From Bacteroidia bacterium (GTDB lineage: Bacteria; Bacteroidota; Bacteroidia; 2-12-FULL-35-15): a DNA stretch of 33,101 bases. The stretch lies in assembly GCA_016786925.1 (NCBI GenBank), contig JAEUTU010000096.1:1-33101 (forward strand), read 5' to 3'. The notes under the pieces were generated by a model. It searched no databases. It saw only the letters and a program-made list of their open reading frames with translations, and was not told the origin of the DNA. Shown piece by piece: positions 21,890 through 31,160 of the stretch (its first letter is position 1; each line of letters begins with the position of its first letter). A program made the position numbers and the translations under genes.

Positions 21890-22642
21890 TTATACCATAT
21901 TCAAACGATTTGCAAGATCATCCTTATAAGATCCACCGATAGGAATTAATTTTTTATCATCTTCTAAGATCAAGTTCGGTTGTTCAATTGCAACGATCTT
22001 GTCAATACGAACAATAAAAGAACGGTGAACACGGATAAAATCAGAAGAAGGTAATTTCTTCTCAATATCTTTCATGGTAGAATGGATCGTATATCGTGCA
22101 TTAGCCGTATTGATCACTACATAATCTTTCAATGCTTCTACAAAGTAGATATCACTTGTTTTTACTTTTACCAAACGGGAGTTTGACTTCACAAAAATGA
22201 TGTCTTTCGATTCTTTATTCTCTACAATAGAATACAGAAAATCGCGCTCTTTTTTAATGTCTGACTCTTTTTCGTGTTTATAGACAGCCATTTCAATAGA
22301 GGTATGAAGATCTATTTCTTTGAATGGTTTAATGATGTATCCATAAGGTTCAGACACCTTTGCTTTGCTTAATGTGCTCTCATCAGCATAAGCCGTTAAA
22401 TAGATAACAGGTATGTTAAATTTTTCGCGAATAAACGAAGCCGCTTCAATACCGCTCATATCTCCTTTTAGCATGATATCCATCAAAACCAGATCCGGCT
22501 TCAATTCCTCTGCAGTTTTAATTGCATCTTCTCCATTTGAGCAGATACCCACAACAGTATAGCCCAATTTTTTCAGACTATGTTGTATGTCCTTCGCAAC
22601 GATGCTTTCGTCTTCTACAACTAAAATGTTTGTTTTTGACAT
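21890..22642 (-). CDS. LytTR-family response regulator
   Basis: The 250-residue protein has a receiver domain (1-120) with the acidic pair at 10-12 (VVEDES), the phospho-acceptor Asp55 (LVLMDIML), a TAYADE switch segment and the conserved Lys in YGYIIKPF. After a linker, a LytTR DNA-binding domain (about 145-248) shows [40 protein letters not shown] and an [11 protein letters not shown] end. It should act as a transcription factor that binds direct repeats as a dimer once phosphorylated by the kinase encoded just upstream. Its ATG overlaps the kinase stop codon (TAATG), so translation is probably coupled. It is the last gene of the operon before the 21839-21875 terminator. Targets cannot be read from this window. 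Confidence 0.93.
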   Translation of the reverse strand: MSKTNILVVEDESIVAKDIQHSLKKLGYTVVGICSNGEDAIKTAEELKPDLVLMDIMLKGDMSGIEAASFIREKFNIPVIYLTAYADESTLSKAKVSEPYGYIIKPFKEIDLHTSIEMAVYKHEKESDIKKERDFLYSIVENKESKDIIFVKSNSRLVKVKTSDIYFVEALKDYVVINTANARYTIHSTMKDIEKKLPSSDFIRVHRSFIVRIDKIVAIEQPNLILEDDKKLIPIGGSYKDDLANRLNMV

Positions 22643-25600
22643 TATATTCTATTTTTAGCTTGGTTCTGGTTAAAAACTATTTTATAATTCGTGCCCTTTT
22701 GGCTATCCAGCTCAATTATTCCGTTAAGCTGGTCTGTAAGCGTAACTACTAACTGCAAACCTAAGGACTCAGTATTTCGGTAATCAATATCCGGTGGCAA
22801 TCCAATTCCGTTATCCCCAATGTTCAGTGTCAAGTTCTCACCGTCACTTTTCATCACTATTGTGATCTCTCCACCTTCACTTTTTTCGACAAAAGCATAT
22901 TTTAATGCGTTGGATACGATCTCATTTATGATTAATCCACATGGAATTGCCAGGTCTAAATTAAGAAAAACATTTTGAATGTCAAGATTTAATTTTGTGT
23001 CGTTGTCAAAATTCGAGTAGGAATGGATCAAATTATTCGCCAAATTGACCACATATTCTGAGAAATTAATGCTGGAGAAGTCTTTGGTCTGGTACAAACT
23101 TTCATGGATAAAAGCCATGGACTTGATCCTATTTTGACTCTCTTTCAGGATATTAAGTGTTCCTTGATCTTTAACATAAGAGGACTGTAGATTCAAAATA
23201 CTGGAAATTACTTGTAAATTATTCTTTACACGATGATGTACCTCCTTTAAAAGTACCTCTTTTTCCTGAAGGGACTGTTTGATCTGCTCTTCAGCTAATT
23301 TTTTCTCCGTAATATCATGCCCTATTCCTGATACTTCTATTACTTTCCCATTGGTATCGAAAATGGGATTCAAATAGATCTCCCGCCAAACAAGATTTCC
23401 GTGCTTATCGATCAATTTAGTTTCAAAATAATCCGGCTTTCCTTTAAAAACAGCATCGTATTTATTGATCCAGAAACGGTTATATTCATCTGTTGAAACA
23501 GTATCTCCGGTAACCATATCAAGACCAAGCTCTGCTTTTACCCCATATCGCAACTGCATGTGTTTTGAAAAGTTCGTATTAAAAGAAGTGATCTTATATT
23601 CACGATTGATCGTCCAAATTACGTGCGAACTACTTTCGAAAACTGCATTCAATTTTGCTGATTGCTCTCTCAATTTTTGCTCAGCTTCTTTTTCTCCGGA
23701 TATATCACGGGAAACCCCCATTGCACCAATAATTTCTCCTTTTTCATTTTTCAAAGCTGAAGCCGATAAGAAAGAAATGAATACTTCTCCATTTTTTTTC
23801 CGGTTAAGTACCTCTCCAGTAAAAGCACCTTCTTTAAAAATTCTCCTATCTGTAATTTCTTGCCTATCTCCCGGAACAGCATAAAGCATAGTAACGTGTT
23901 TTCCAATGATCTCATCCGGTGTATATCCAAAAGTATTGAGTGCCGCTTGATTAAACTCCGTTATATATCCATCTTTATCAGAAGCGCAGATCATGTCAAT
24001 AGAACTGTCAATGATCAAACGGGTATATTTTTGAACTTCTCTGAGTTCTGATTCGGCTTTGATACGCTCAGATATTTCCTTTTGTAAATGTTGATTCGTT
24101 TCTTCTGCCACTTGTGCTCTCAACTGTTCTTTCATCAACTCCTTTTGAGCTGTTATATCATGGAAAACAACCTGAATAGCATCGAGTCCGTCAAATTTTA
24201 TGGCGATAGGCTTTGATTCAATGAAAAGAGATTTACCCTTTAAGGTTTTTATTCCTATTTCAGCAAAATTTTCCTCGCCTCCCTTTTTAACATTTTCAGT
24301 CCTACTAATTACAAGATCATGATATTCCGGATCAATAAAATGTAAAGCAGATAATTCTTTGATCTCATTAAAACTACCCGCTTCTACAATTCTTAATGCA
24401 CTTGGGTTTGCGAATTTGACAACACCATCAATATGAATTAACACGCCATCCGGAGATGCCTCCACCAAACTTTTATAATTCTCTGCACTATTCTTTTGTG
24501 CTGAAACATCACGCGTTATACCCTCAATAGCAATTTTTTCGCCTTTCTCGTTAAATACATTTTGTGTTTTCGTTTCTGTCCAAATGACTGATCCATCTTT
24601 TTTGATCCAACGCAATACAACTGTAGGATCTTTAACGGAAGAGATCTTTGACTTCGTTTTCAATGATTCTTCAGAATCTCCTAAAAGATGCAGGTCGTCA
24701 GGATGTATGATCTTAAAAGCAATATAAGGGTCCTTGTAAAATTCTTCCGGAGAATAGCCCGACATTTTTAAAACTGAAGGACTGATATATTCATAATGAG
24801 GAGTAGGTACAGCAGAGTATCGATAGATCACATCCATTGCATTCTCAGCCAACATTCTAAAGCGTTCTTCACTCTTTTTCAATGCCTTTTCAGCTTCTAC
24901 ACGTTCAGTTACATCAGTTGTGATACCAAAGTTTCCAACATGATTTCCTTCTGCATCAAACTGTGGGGTGACCTTCTCTTCCAGCCAAATGTATTCTTTA
25001 CGTTTTTGATGCAAGAACCGGTAAATAAATTTCTGAGTCGTCTTAGCCTTTTTGATCAATTTACTTTTTGCTTTTAACGATTCTATTTCATCAGGATGGA
25101 CAAACTCAATGAATTTGTTGGCAAATGCATTATAATCTTCCTTTTTAACACCTAAAATTTGTTCTATGTGTTCACTTAAATATTTCACTTTACGTGAACC
25201 ATCAGCTTGAAATTCGATATAATAAACTAACTCGTCAATATTATTTAAGATCTGAGATAATGCCTGTTCACCCGACTCTTTCTCTGCTTCTAGTCGTTTT
25301 CTCTCTGTAATATCTCTACCCACAGCTTCAACCATTATCAAACGATGCTGATCATCAAAAATGGGCCTATTAATGGTCTCAATCCATATAATGCTGCCAT
25401 CTTTTTTGATCCAGCGGGCAACTATAGGCTTGGGGGTATTTTTTTCAAAGCTTCCATTTTCAGAAGCTTGCATATTGGTCAATATTTTTAAATCTTCAGG
25501 ATGAATGATCTTTGTTCCTAAAAACGGATCCGCATAAAATTCTTTGGGAGTATAGCCAGTTATTTTCTCAACGGATGGACTAATGAATTCTAATTTATGT

Positions 25601-26511
25601 TCCGGGAAAACCTGATAGCGGGAAATAATGTCAACTGCATTTTCTGCAAACATTCTAAAACGCTCTTCGCTTATCTTTAAATTTTCCTCATATTTTTTTT
25701 GAAGATCAATATCACGAATAGCAACGACTCTAGCTCTATCTCCATTATATTCTATTTCACGAGCCGCTAACTCCGCCCAAAAAAGTTTATTCCCTTTTCT
25801 AAGCATTTGCATCTCATAAACCTGTTCATCTTTAGTACTTAGTTTTTGTATGGCCGTTTGATGATAGTCAGGTGATATATATTTGAAGATGGGTTGACCG
25901 AGTAATTGCTTTTCGGAATAGCCAAATATTCTTGAGATCGCAGAATTTACCTCTACAATTTTACCATTTTGATGGATAACAATACCTTCAAAAGCTGACT
26001 CTGAAAGCTTTTTATATTTTGCCTCACTTTGAAGTAGTTTTGCCTTTATTGATTCTTCTAAAGTAATATCAATTGTATCGATCGCTACAGCGACAATTTT
26101 TTTATTTACTACAACAGGAGAAAGTCGACTCGAATAATTTGCTGTTAAATGATTGGCACCAACTCCCGTGATTTTGTACTCTTGCGGGGCACCATTCTTA
26201 AATACTTTTTTTATTGCCACTTGCATTTTAGATCGCTCTGCATCCGAAACAAAATCGTAAGCACAAGCACCAATCACATTAGCTCTTTTAAGACCTTTTA
26301 CAATGCGATTGACATCGAGAATGACCCCATTCTTATCAACAATAACAATAAAATTAGCTGAATTCTTAAAAAACGACTCCCAAATATGTCCTTTAAGCAG
26401 ACGCCCTGCCGGTTTTTCTACAGAGCCTTTCTTTTTCTCAAGTGAAGACAATTTACGCTGAAGTTTTTCAACCTCTTTGATCAATTCTATTTTAGTTTTA
26501 TTCTTCAGCAT
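22642..26511 (-). CDS. Soluble eight-PAS sensor histidine kinase
   Basis: This 1,289-residue kinase has no signal peptide or membrane helix and should sense in the cytosol. A short N-terminal coiled coil (1-30) precedes eight PAS-type segments, roughly 41-155, 164-272, 281-405, 414-541, 547-675, 677-790, 826-945 and 951-1073, most ending in a DIT-type PAC signature. A coiled coil (about 790-825) separates the sixth and seventh. The transmitter is of the HisKA_2 type: [17 protein letters not shown] with the likely phospho-acceptor His1093, an N box [12 protein letters not shown] (about 1196-1207) and a G box GDNGIGLPP (about 1232-1240). PAS3 and PAS5 are close copies. Ligands or cofactors cannot be assigned by eye. 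The partner is the LytTR regulator whose ATG overlaps the stop codon; a MORN-repeat protein gene ends 6 nt upstream of the kinase ATG. Confidence 0.93.
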   Translation of the reverse strand: MLKNKTKIELIKEVEKLQRKLSSLEKKKGSVEKPAGRLLKGHIWESFFKNSANFIVIVDKNGVILDVNRIVKGLKRANVIGACAYDFVSDAERSKMQVAIKKVFKNGAPQEYKITGVGANHLTANYSSRLSPVVVNKKIVAVAIDTIDITLEESIKAKLLQSEAKYKKLSESAFEGIVIHQNGKIVEVNSAISRIFGYSEKQLLGQPIFKYISPDYHQTAIQKLSTKDEQVYEMQMLRKGNKLFWAELAAREIEYNGDRARVVAIRDIDLQKKYEENLKISEERFRMFAENAVDIISRYQVFPEHKLEFISPSVEKITGYTPKEFYADPFLGTKIIHPEDLKILTNMQASENGSFEKNTPKPIVARWIKKDGSIIWIETINRPIFDDQHRLIMVEAVGRDITERKRLEAEKESGEQALSQILNNIDELVYYIEFQADGSRKVKYLSEHIEQILGVKKEDYNAFANKFIEFVHPDEIESLKAKSKLIKKAKTTQKFIYRFLHQKRKEYIWLEEKVTPQFDAEGNHVGNFGITTDVTERVEAEKALKKSEERFRMLAENAMDVIYRYSAVPTPHYEYISPSVLKMSGYSPEEFYKDPYIAFKIIHPDDLHLLGDSEESLKTKSKISSVKDPTVVLRWIKKDGSVIWTETKTQNVFNEKGEKIAIEGITRDVSAQKNSAENYKSLVEASPDGVLIHIDGVVKFANPSALRIVEAGSFNEIKELSALHFIDPEYHDLVISRTENVKKGGEENFAEIGIKTLKGKSLFIESKPIAIKFDGLDAIQVVFHDITAQKELMKEQLRAQVAEETNQHLQKEISERIKAESELREVQKYTRLIIDSSIDMICASDKDGYITEFNQAALNTFGYTPDEIIGKHVTMLYAVPGDRQEITDRRIFKEGAFTGEVLNRKKNGEVFISFLSASALKNEKGEIIGAMGVSRDISGEKEAEQKLREQSAKLNAVFESSSHVIWTINREYKITSFNTNFSKHMQLRYGVKAELGLDMVTGDTVSTDEYNRFWINKYDAVFKGKPDYFETKLIDKHGNLVWREIYLNPIFDTNGKVIEVSGIGHDITEKKLAEEQIKQSLQEKEVLLKEVHHRVKNNLQVISSILNLQSSYVKDQGTLNILKESQNRIKSMAFIHESLYQTKDFSSINFSEYVVNLANNLIHSYSNFDNDTKLNLDIQNVFLNLDLAIPCGLIINEIVSNALKYAFVEKSEGGEITIVMKSDGENLTLNIGDNGIGLPPDIDYRNTESLGLQLVVTLTDQLNGIIELDSQKGTNYKIVFNQNQAKNRI

Positions 26512-26517
26512 TTATAC

Positions 26518-28065
26518 TTATTTGATACTTGGAGCTGTAGTAGGAACTTCCGGGTTTACTTTGACACCATCAAATTTAATTTCCACATCATTCTTAAAGG
26601 TAATGATCAATATTAAAAAGCCTTGTTCATCATAAAATTTCCAATCCCCCTCTTTCATACCACCTACAAACTTTCCTGTTTGTCTTTCTTTCCCATTTTC
26701 ATAATAATAAGTTTGTATTCCATCTGGAACACCATCAATATATTTACCTTGATATCTTACTTTGTTTGTATTTAAAAAGAAATGCTTCCATTCCCCATCA
26801 CGCATATCTGCTTTATAATTTCCTTCTTCCCTATAATCTTGTAATTCAAGAAACCAGGCCCCTTCTTTTAAACCATCAATAAACTCTCCTTTAGTGATCA
26901 CCTTTCCACTATCGCTATACTCAGTCATAACACCCTCACGTTTGTCATTCAAATAATTTTCTTCTCTTAATAAATTACCACTTTCATAATACCATTTCCA
27001 AACACCTTGTGCCTTCCCTTTTTTATCATACTTCCCCTTCTGCTCGATCTTCTTATTGGGATGATAGAACACCCATTCTCCAATCCGTTTTCCATTCAAG
27101 AACTCACCTTGTGATTTTAGCTCACCATTTGTATGGAATTCCTTCCAAGGCCCTTGCTGACGGCCAAGCGTATCGATGATCCCTTCTCCTACTAAAACTC
27201 CTTCTACATAAACCTTAGAATTTTTCACTTCTCCTTCAGGAGTAAATTCACGATGGATACCTTCCGGAATGTCATCTCTGTATGTTCCAACATACTTCAC
27301 TTTTCCATCGGGATAGTAATACGTTTTAACATCTACTTTCGCAAGTTCAGGAACATTTGTTTGTAATACTCCATTAATATATTTTGTTGTATTCAACAAA
27401 CTTCCTTTAGGGGAATATTCTTTCAGATAACCATTCATCTTGTCATCGGAATAAGTGACCTCAGTTTTAATAATTCCCGTAGGATAAAACTCCTTCCACA
27501 TCCCTTGCTTCCACCCATTAGCATCACGTCTGTTAATGCGTTCCTCGTATTTAATAAAACCCATTTTGTATTCCGTGATGGTAATAATGGTACTATCTTG
27601 AGCATATTCATAGCCCATACCTTCTTCTTTTCCCTGAATAAAAGGAACGACTTTTTTCACTTTCCCATTCGGATAATAATAAATGGTCGAACCATTCTTA
27701 ACATCATTTTCATAATTTTCTGTAGTGAGTAAAAAACCATCTTTTGTATCATAGGTCTTTTTAAGGCCATTCTTCTTACCTTCCTTATAATTGAATTCAA
27801 AAGCCAATTTACCCTGCTCACTATAAAACTTCCAAATACTGTCCAATAGAAAATCTTTCCTGTTCCCTTCCGATTTTAAAACACCGGAAAGCGAATAGGT
27901 TTTCCAGTATCCATCAGGCTTACCATCGCGCATGGTTCCTTCGCTGGATAGCTTGCCATTTTCGTGATAGAATTTATTGTATCCATTGTTATTAACAGGC
28001 TGATTGGGTTGTGCCAAAAGCACAATAGGAAAAAACAGGGCTATGATCTTGAATAAATTGCGCAT
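26518..28065 (-). CDS. Secreted MORN/YwqK-repeat protein
   Basis: The ATG at 28065 gives a 515-residue protein with a Sec signal (MRNLFKIIALFFPIVLLAQ). An earlier ATG at 28098 would bury this signal, and the candidate promoter lies between the two. The mature part is almost entirely repeats of about 22-24 residues, some 18 units, with the pattern 'YYPNGKVK...Y.dG...G.W.' typical of MORN-variant (YwqK-type) repeats; examples are WKFYSEQGKL, YYYPNGKVKKV, WKEFHTNGELKSQG and WVFYHPNKKIEQKG. A short Pro/Thr-rich tail ends the protein. In databases such proteins are often labelled YwqK-family antitoxin; no toxin gene is near, so I do not adopt that label. It would form an elongated beta structure outside the cytoplasm. 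It is the first gene of an operon with the kinase and the response regulator, so it may be linked to their signal, though in another compartment. Confidence 0.85.
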   Translation of the reverse strand: MRNLFKIIALFFPIVLLAQPNQPVNNNGYNKFYHENGKLSSEGTMRDGKPDGYWKTYSLSGVLKSEGNRKDFLLDSIWKFYSEQGKLAFEFNYKEGKKNGLKKTYDTKDGFLLTTENYENDVKNGSTIYYYPNGKVKKVVPFIQGKEEGMGYEYAQDSTIITITEYKMGFIKYEERINRRDANGWKQGMWKEFYPTGIIKTEVTYSDDKMNGYLKEYSPKGSLLNTTKYINGVLQTNVPELAKVDVKTYYYPDGKVKYVGTYRDDIPEGIHREFTPEGEVKNSKVYVEGVLVGEGIIDTLGRQQGPWKEFHTNGELKSQGEFLNGKRIGEWVFYHPNKKIEQKGKYDKKGKAQGVWKWYYESGNLLREENYLNDKREGVMTEYSDSGKVITKGEFIDGLKEGAWFLELQDYREEGNYKADMRDGEWKHFFLNTNKVRYQGKYIDGVPDGIQTYYYENGKERQTGKFVGGMKEGDWKFYDEQGFLILIITFKNDVEIKFDGVKVNPEVPTTAPSIK

Positions 28066-28085
28066 ATAACAAATTTGTACGGTAA

Positions 28086-28116
28086 CAAATTTACGCATTT
28101 TTAAGGGAACTTGAAA
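28086..28116 (-). promoter_or_regulatory. Candidate promoter of the MORN-kinase-regulator operon
   Basis: On the minus strand, TTT (28116-28114) is followed after 20 nt by an exact TAnnTTTG box, TAAATTTG (28093-28086). Transcription would start near 28082-28080, about 15 nt before the ATG at 28065 and after the alternative ATG at 28098. This supports the later start. Confidence 0.45.
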
Positions 28117-28151
28117 CGAAAAAAAATGACGATAAAAATCTGAAAAACAAG

Positions 28152-30140
28152 CTATTGAGCAGCCGAAAAAGTGGAAATGGCAATAATCTGTATCTTGCGT
28201 TCAAGTGCTGCTGCCGGGCTGTAAACGGAATTTTTAGTATCGTAATAATCATCGCTCACATTGGGACGGGCTTTCAACTCACCAATTTCTTCTTCTAAAA
28301 ATGTGATACTTCCTTCAGTAGCTAACGGATTATTGATGTATTTAACCAGAATTCCATTTTCATATTCCATGAAATAATTTTTCAAACTGGAGATCCTTCT
28401 TTTCGCAAGATTCACATTATAATCGGTTGAAGCCAATGGACTACAGTATCCCTTCATGGTGATCGTTACTTTTTCATTGTTCTTTAAGACTTTTACCAGC
28501 AGTTGAGCAAATTTTTCAAGATCTTGCATGCCTGCATCCACACTATCATCAAACAACGCTTCAATATCATTCACCGCTCTATCCATATCTTTATCCGCAG
28601 CCCCTTTACTGTATTCTTTTTTGTACTGCTCACGCATAGCAGTATATTCTTCCCAGGCTTTTTTGTATGATTTTTTTGTAGTGATCGCAAGCGTTTTTTT
28701 GTCAGGCTCATCATTATGAAAATACAAGGTTAATGGAACCAATAATTTCATTTGGGTAACAAACACCTGTGTGCTATCAACTTTTTTGGGTGGTTCAGTT
28801 ATGACAGGTATTTTGAACATATAAATATCATTGCAACAACTTTCTTTCTCTTCGAAATAAGAGCCCGGACGGTTGGAGGACAAGAATGCTTTTGACTTAT
28901 CAGAACTGATGCTAAAGTATAAGTCATTATAACTTGTATTGATTGGCACTCCCAAATTTATTGGCTCCGCTAACGCCCCATCTTTATATTGGCTCTTAAA
29001 GATATCTAAGCCTCCCAAACCTTTATGCCAAGTACTACTAAAGAAAAGCTCCTGGCATGGTTTACAATAATATGGAGTCTTTTCATCTTCAATGGAATTA
29101 ACCTTTTTCCCGGCATTGATCGCCTTTCCGTATGAACCATCTTTATTGATCGTGCTATACCATATATCCATTTTCCCTTCACCTCCGGGTCTGTTAGATG
29201 AAAAGAACAAAACTTCCTCATCACCCAAGAAACCAACCGCGGGCTGCGTATTGTTGCTACCGGGCAGATTCACTTCAGAAGGAAGTTTTTTGAGGCTGGT
29301 CCAACGACCATCTTTATAATCGGATGAATAGATCTCACATACAAATTCCTGAGTATTCTTTTGTTCACATCTGGTGATATACACTCGTGACTGATCTTCA
29401 TTAAAAGAGGTATTGGCATTATGAATCCCCGAACGATTAAACAATGTATCCAATTCATTGGCTTTATGCCACTTTATTGAATCCTGAACAGCTGTATATA
29501 TCTTATTATAATTGACATAATTTTTTTTATCTCTGTCTTTTGCATCACGCAAAGAAGAAAAATAAAGTACACTATCGATCTGAACCGGTGCATACTCAGA
29601 AACCTTACTATTCACAGCGCTATCCAAATGAATAATCGTTATGGTCTTGTCAGGCCGAGCCACAAGAAGCTGAGCATAATCACAGGCCAACACTTCCTGA
29701 TTTGCTTTTTTTACAAAATAACTATCCTTTTTCTTTTTATTCTTTTTAGCGTACTTATCAAACATCTTTTTGGCATCTTTATACTTGCCTTTGCTTTTTT
29801 TGATCGTTGCTAACCAGAATACACACTCGGGATACAATTTACCCGAAGGGTCTTTCTTATATACTTTTGTATACCAACGATCTGCCACATCATAATCAAA
29901 ATTTAACCGGCTTGCTTCCGCATATTTGTATTGTATAGCTATGTCGGATGAATCCTGAAGAATGGCTTTATTGTAATAGATGGCTGCACTAAAAAAGTCG
30001 TTATCCGCCATGGCTTTATCTCCATCCTCTAACAATTGTTTTAACTTTTGTGCAGATGCAAAATCCGAAGAAAGAAACAACAATAATGAAAGCAAAAATG
30101 CTTTTTTGATCATAGAAAATGTGTTGTTCGATTTATACAT
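28152..30140 (-). CDS. TPR-PD40 outer membrane protein with OmpA-like domain
   Basis: This 662-residue protein, or 653 if the ATG at 30113 is used, has a Sec signal (MIKKAFLLSLLLFLSSDFASAQ). A TPR region (about 32-150, FFSAAIYYNKAILQD) is followed by PD40/WD40-like beta-propeller blades (about 180-455, with LFFSSTWHKGLGGLDIF and FLSSNRPG type repeats). The OmpA-like C-terminal domain (about 470-660) has a long helical insert after its first strand (LYFHNDEPD). The usual GHTDxxG motif reads GYCSPLASTDYNVNLAKRRI from 564, so the Asp that contacts peptidoglycan in classical OmpA domains is missing. In Bacteroidota this architecture accompanies PorP/SprF proteins and T9SS cargo. It is the third gene of that operon here, starting 3 nt after the PorP/SprF stop. 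Confidence 0.88.
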   Translation of the reverse strand: MYKSNNTFSMIKKAFLLSLLLFLSSDFASAQKLKQLLEDGDKAMADNDFFSAAIYYNKAILQDSSDIAIQYKYAEASRLNFDYDVADRWYTKVYKKDPSGKLYPECVFWLATIKKSKGKYKDAKKMFDKYAKKNKKKKDSYFVKKANQEVLACDYAQLLVARPDKTITIIHLDSAVNSKVSEYAPVQIDSVLYFSSLRDAKDRDKKNYVNYNKIYTAVQDSIKWHKANELDTLFNRSGIHNANTSFNEDQSRVYITRCEQKNTQEFVCEIYSSDYKDGRWTSLKKLPSEVNLPGSNNTQPAVGFLGDEEVLFFSSNRPGGEGKMDIWYSTINKDGSYGKAINAGKKVNSIEDEKTPYYCKPCQELFFSSTWHKGLGGLDIFKSQYKDGALAEPINLGVPINTSYNDLYFSISSDKSKAFLSSNRPGSYFEEKESCCNDIYMFKIPVITEPPKKVDSTQVFVTQMKLLVPLTLYFHNDEPDKKTLAITTKKSYKKAWEEYTAMREQYKKEYSKGAADKDMDRAVNDIEALFDDSVDAGMQDLEKFAQLLVKVLKNNEKVTITMKGYCSPLASTDYNVNLAKRRISSLKNYFMEYENGILVKYINNPLATEGSITFLEEEIGELKARPNVSDDYYDTKNSVYSPAAALERKIQIIAISTFSAAQ

Positions 30141-30143
30141 AAA

Positions 30144-31160
30144 CTACATATCAGTTGGACAAACACGTTTTTTAGCAACGAATGGAACCATCTTTTTGAA
30201 GATATAGATCACAGAAATTTCAAAACCACCACGTCTATTGGTAGCCTCAATAAGCTTGGATGTATTTACATCATAACTAATACCTACATTGAAATTCCGG
30301 TAATCCATGTTGGCCGCCAAAATAAAGGCATCTTTCAAACGATAGAAAGCACCCAAAGAAACAGCTGTTTCCTGTCCGTTGATCGGTGTGAGATGATACT
30401 TCCCAAATAGTCCTACGAGTGTTTCATTAAACTTGCCTTGATTTTGATAAAGGAAAGAAGGCATGACATCCAGCTTAGCAGCAACAGGTATCTGAGCCAA
30501 AGCACTCAAGTTAAATTTCATATCTAGTTTAATATTATTATCATTAAAAAATGATTGCTTGGGTTTTGTTAAATGCAAAGCAGATACTCCAACATTCAAC
30601 TTCGTTCTATTATTCTTCCTCCACAAATAAGCCAAGCCTGCTCCCATATCAAAATAGGTAATACGTGTTTTAGGAAAATTTTCTCCGCTTGACAATGAGC
30701 TGTTATAACTATCGCCATCCCATTGCTGGTCAAATGTAAGTGCTGTAACATCAAAGCTCTTTGTAGTAATTCCGGGCTGAATAGCAACAGAAACAAAATG
30801 TGTAGAGTCGGAATTTAGTTTTTTGATGTAAGAGCCGGAAACAAACACCTGCATGGTTGTAAACCGGGAATCCCCTGCTCTATCGGTATTGATAAGTAAA
30901 CCAGCGGCAGACACATCATTTTTTAATTTCGTTTTTAAACGGTTATCTGCAGATAACGAAAATGTTTTGTAAGGGACGGGAATGGCCGACCACTGACTGC
31001 GATAATTCCCTGCCAAACGCCAATCGCCATCAAACAAACCGGTTTGCGCAGGATTTAAATTTTGAGGAGAAGCATTGTATTGCGACAAATGAATATCCTG
31101 TGCAAAAACATTGTCTTTGCAAAACAAGATGATCAACAATATGGCTACTATCCTTTTCAT
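30144..31160 (-). CDS. PorP/SprF-family type IX secretion membrane protein
   Basis: The 338-residue product has a signal peptide (MKRIVAILLIILFCKDNVFAQ). The mature start is typical of the family: QDIHLSQYNASPQNLNPAQTG, then GNYRSQWSAIPVPYKTFSLS. Alternating beta-strand pattern continues through the protein (GAFYRLKDAFILAANMDYRNFNVGISYDVN), fitting an outer membrane beta barrel. It ends with a KKRVCPTDM tail that resembles the Cys-Pro endings of other PorP/SprF proteins. Family members support secretion or surface attachment of individual T9SS cargos such as the SprB adhesin. The ATG abuts the TAA of the upstream cargo gene with no gap, and the OmpA-like gene follows, so the three are one operon. 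Whether it serves the adjacent cargo is inference from order. Confidence 0.92.
   Translation of the reverse strand: MKRIVAILLIILFCKDNVFAQDIHLSQYNASPQNLNPAQTGLFDGDWRLAGNYRSQWSAIPVPYKTFSLSADNRLKTKLKNDVSAAGLLINTDRAGDSRFTTMQVFVSGSYIKKLNSDSTHFVSVAIQPGITTKSFDVTALTFDQQWDGDSYNSSLSSGENFPKTRITYFDMGAGLAYLWRKNNRTKLNVGVSALHLTKPKQSFFNDNNIKLDMKFNLSALAQIPVAAKLDVMPSFLYQNQGKFNETLVGLFGKYHLTPINGQETAVSLGAFYRLKDAFILAANMDYRNFNVGISYDVNTSKLIEATNRRGGFEISVIYIFKKMVPFVAKKRVCPTDM

Noticed and set aside
26518..28065. MORN/YwqK-repeat gene as the antitoxin of a toxin-antitoxin system
   Set aside because: The label comes from database naming; the protein is exported and no small toxin gene is adjacent.
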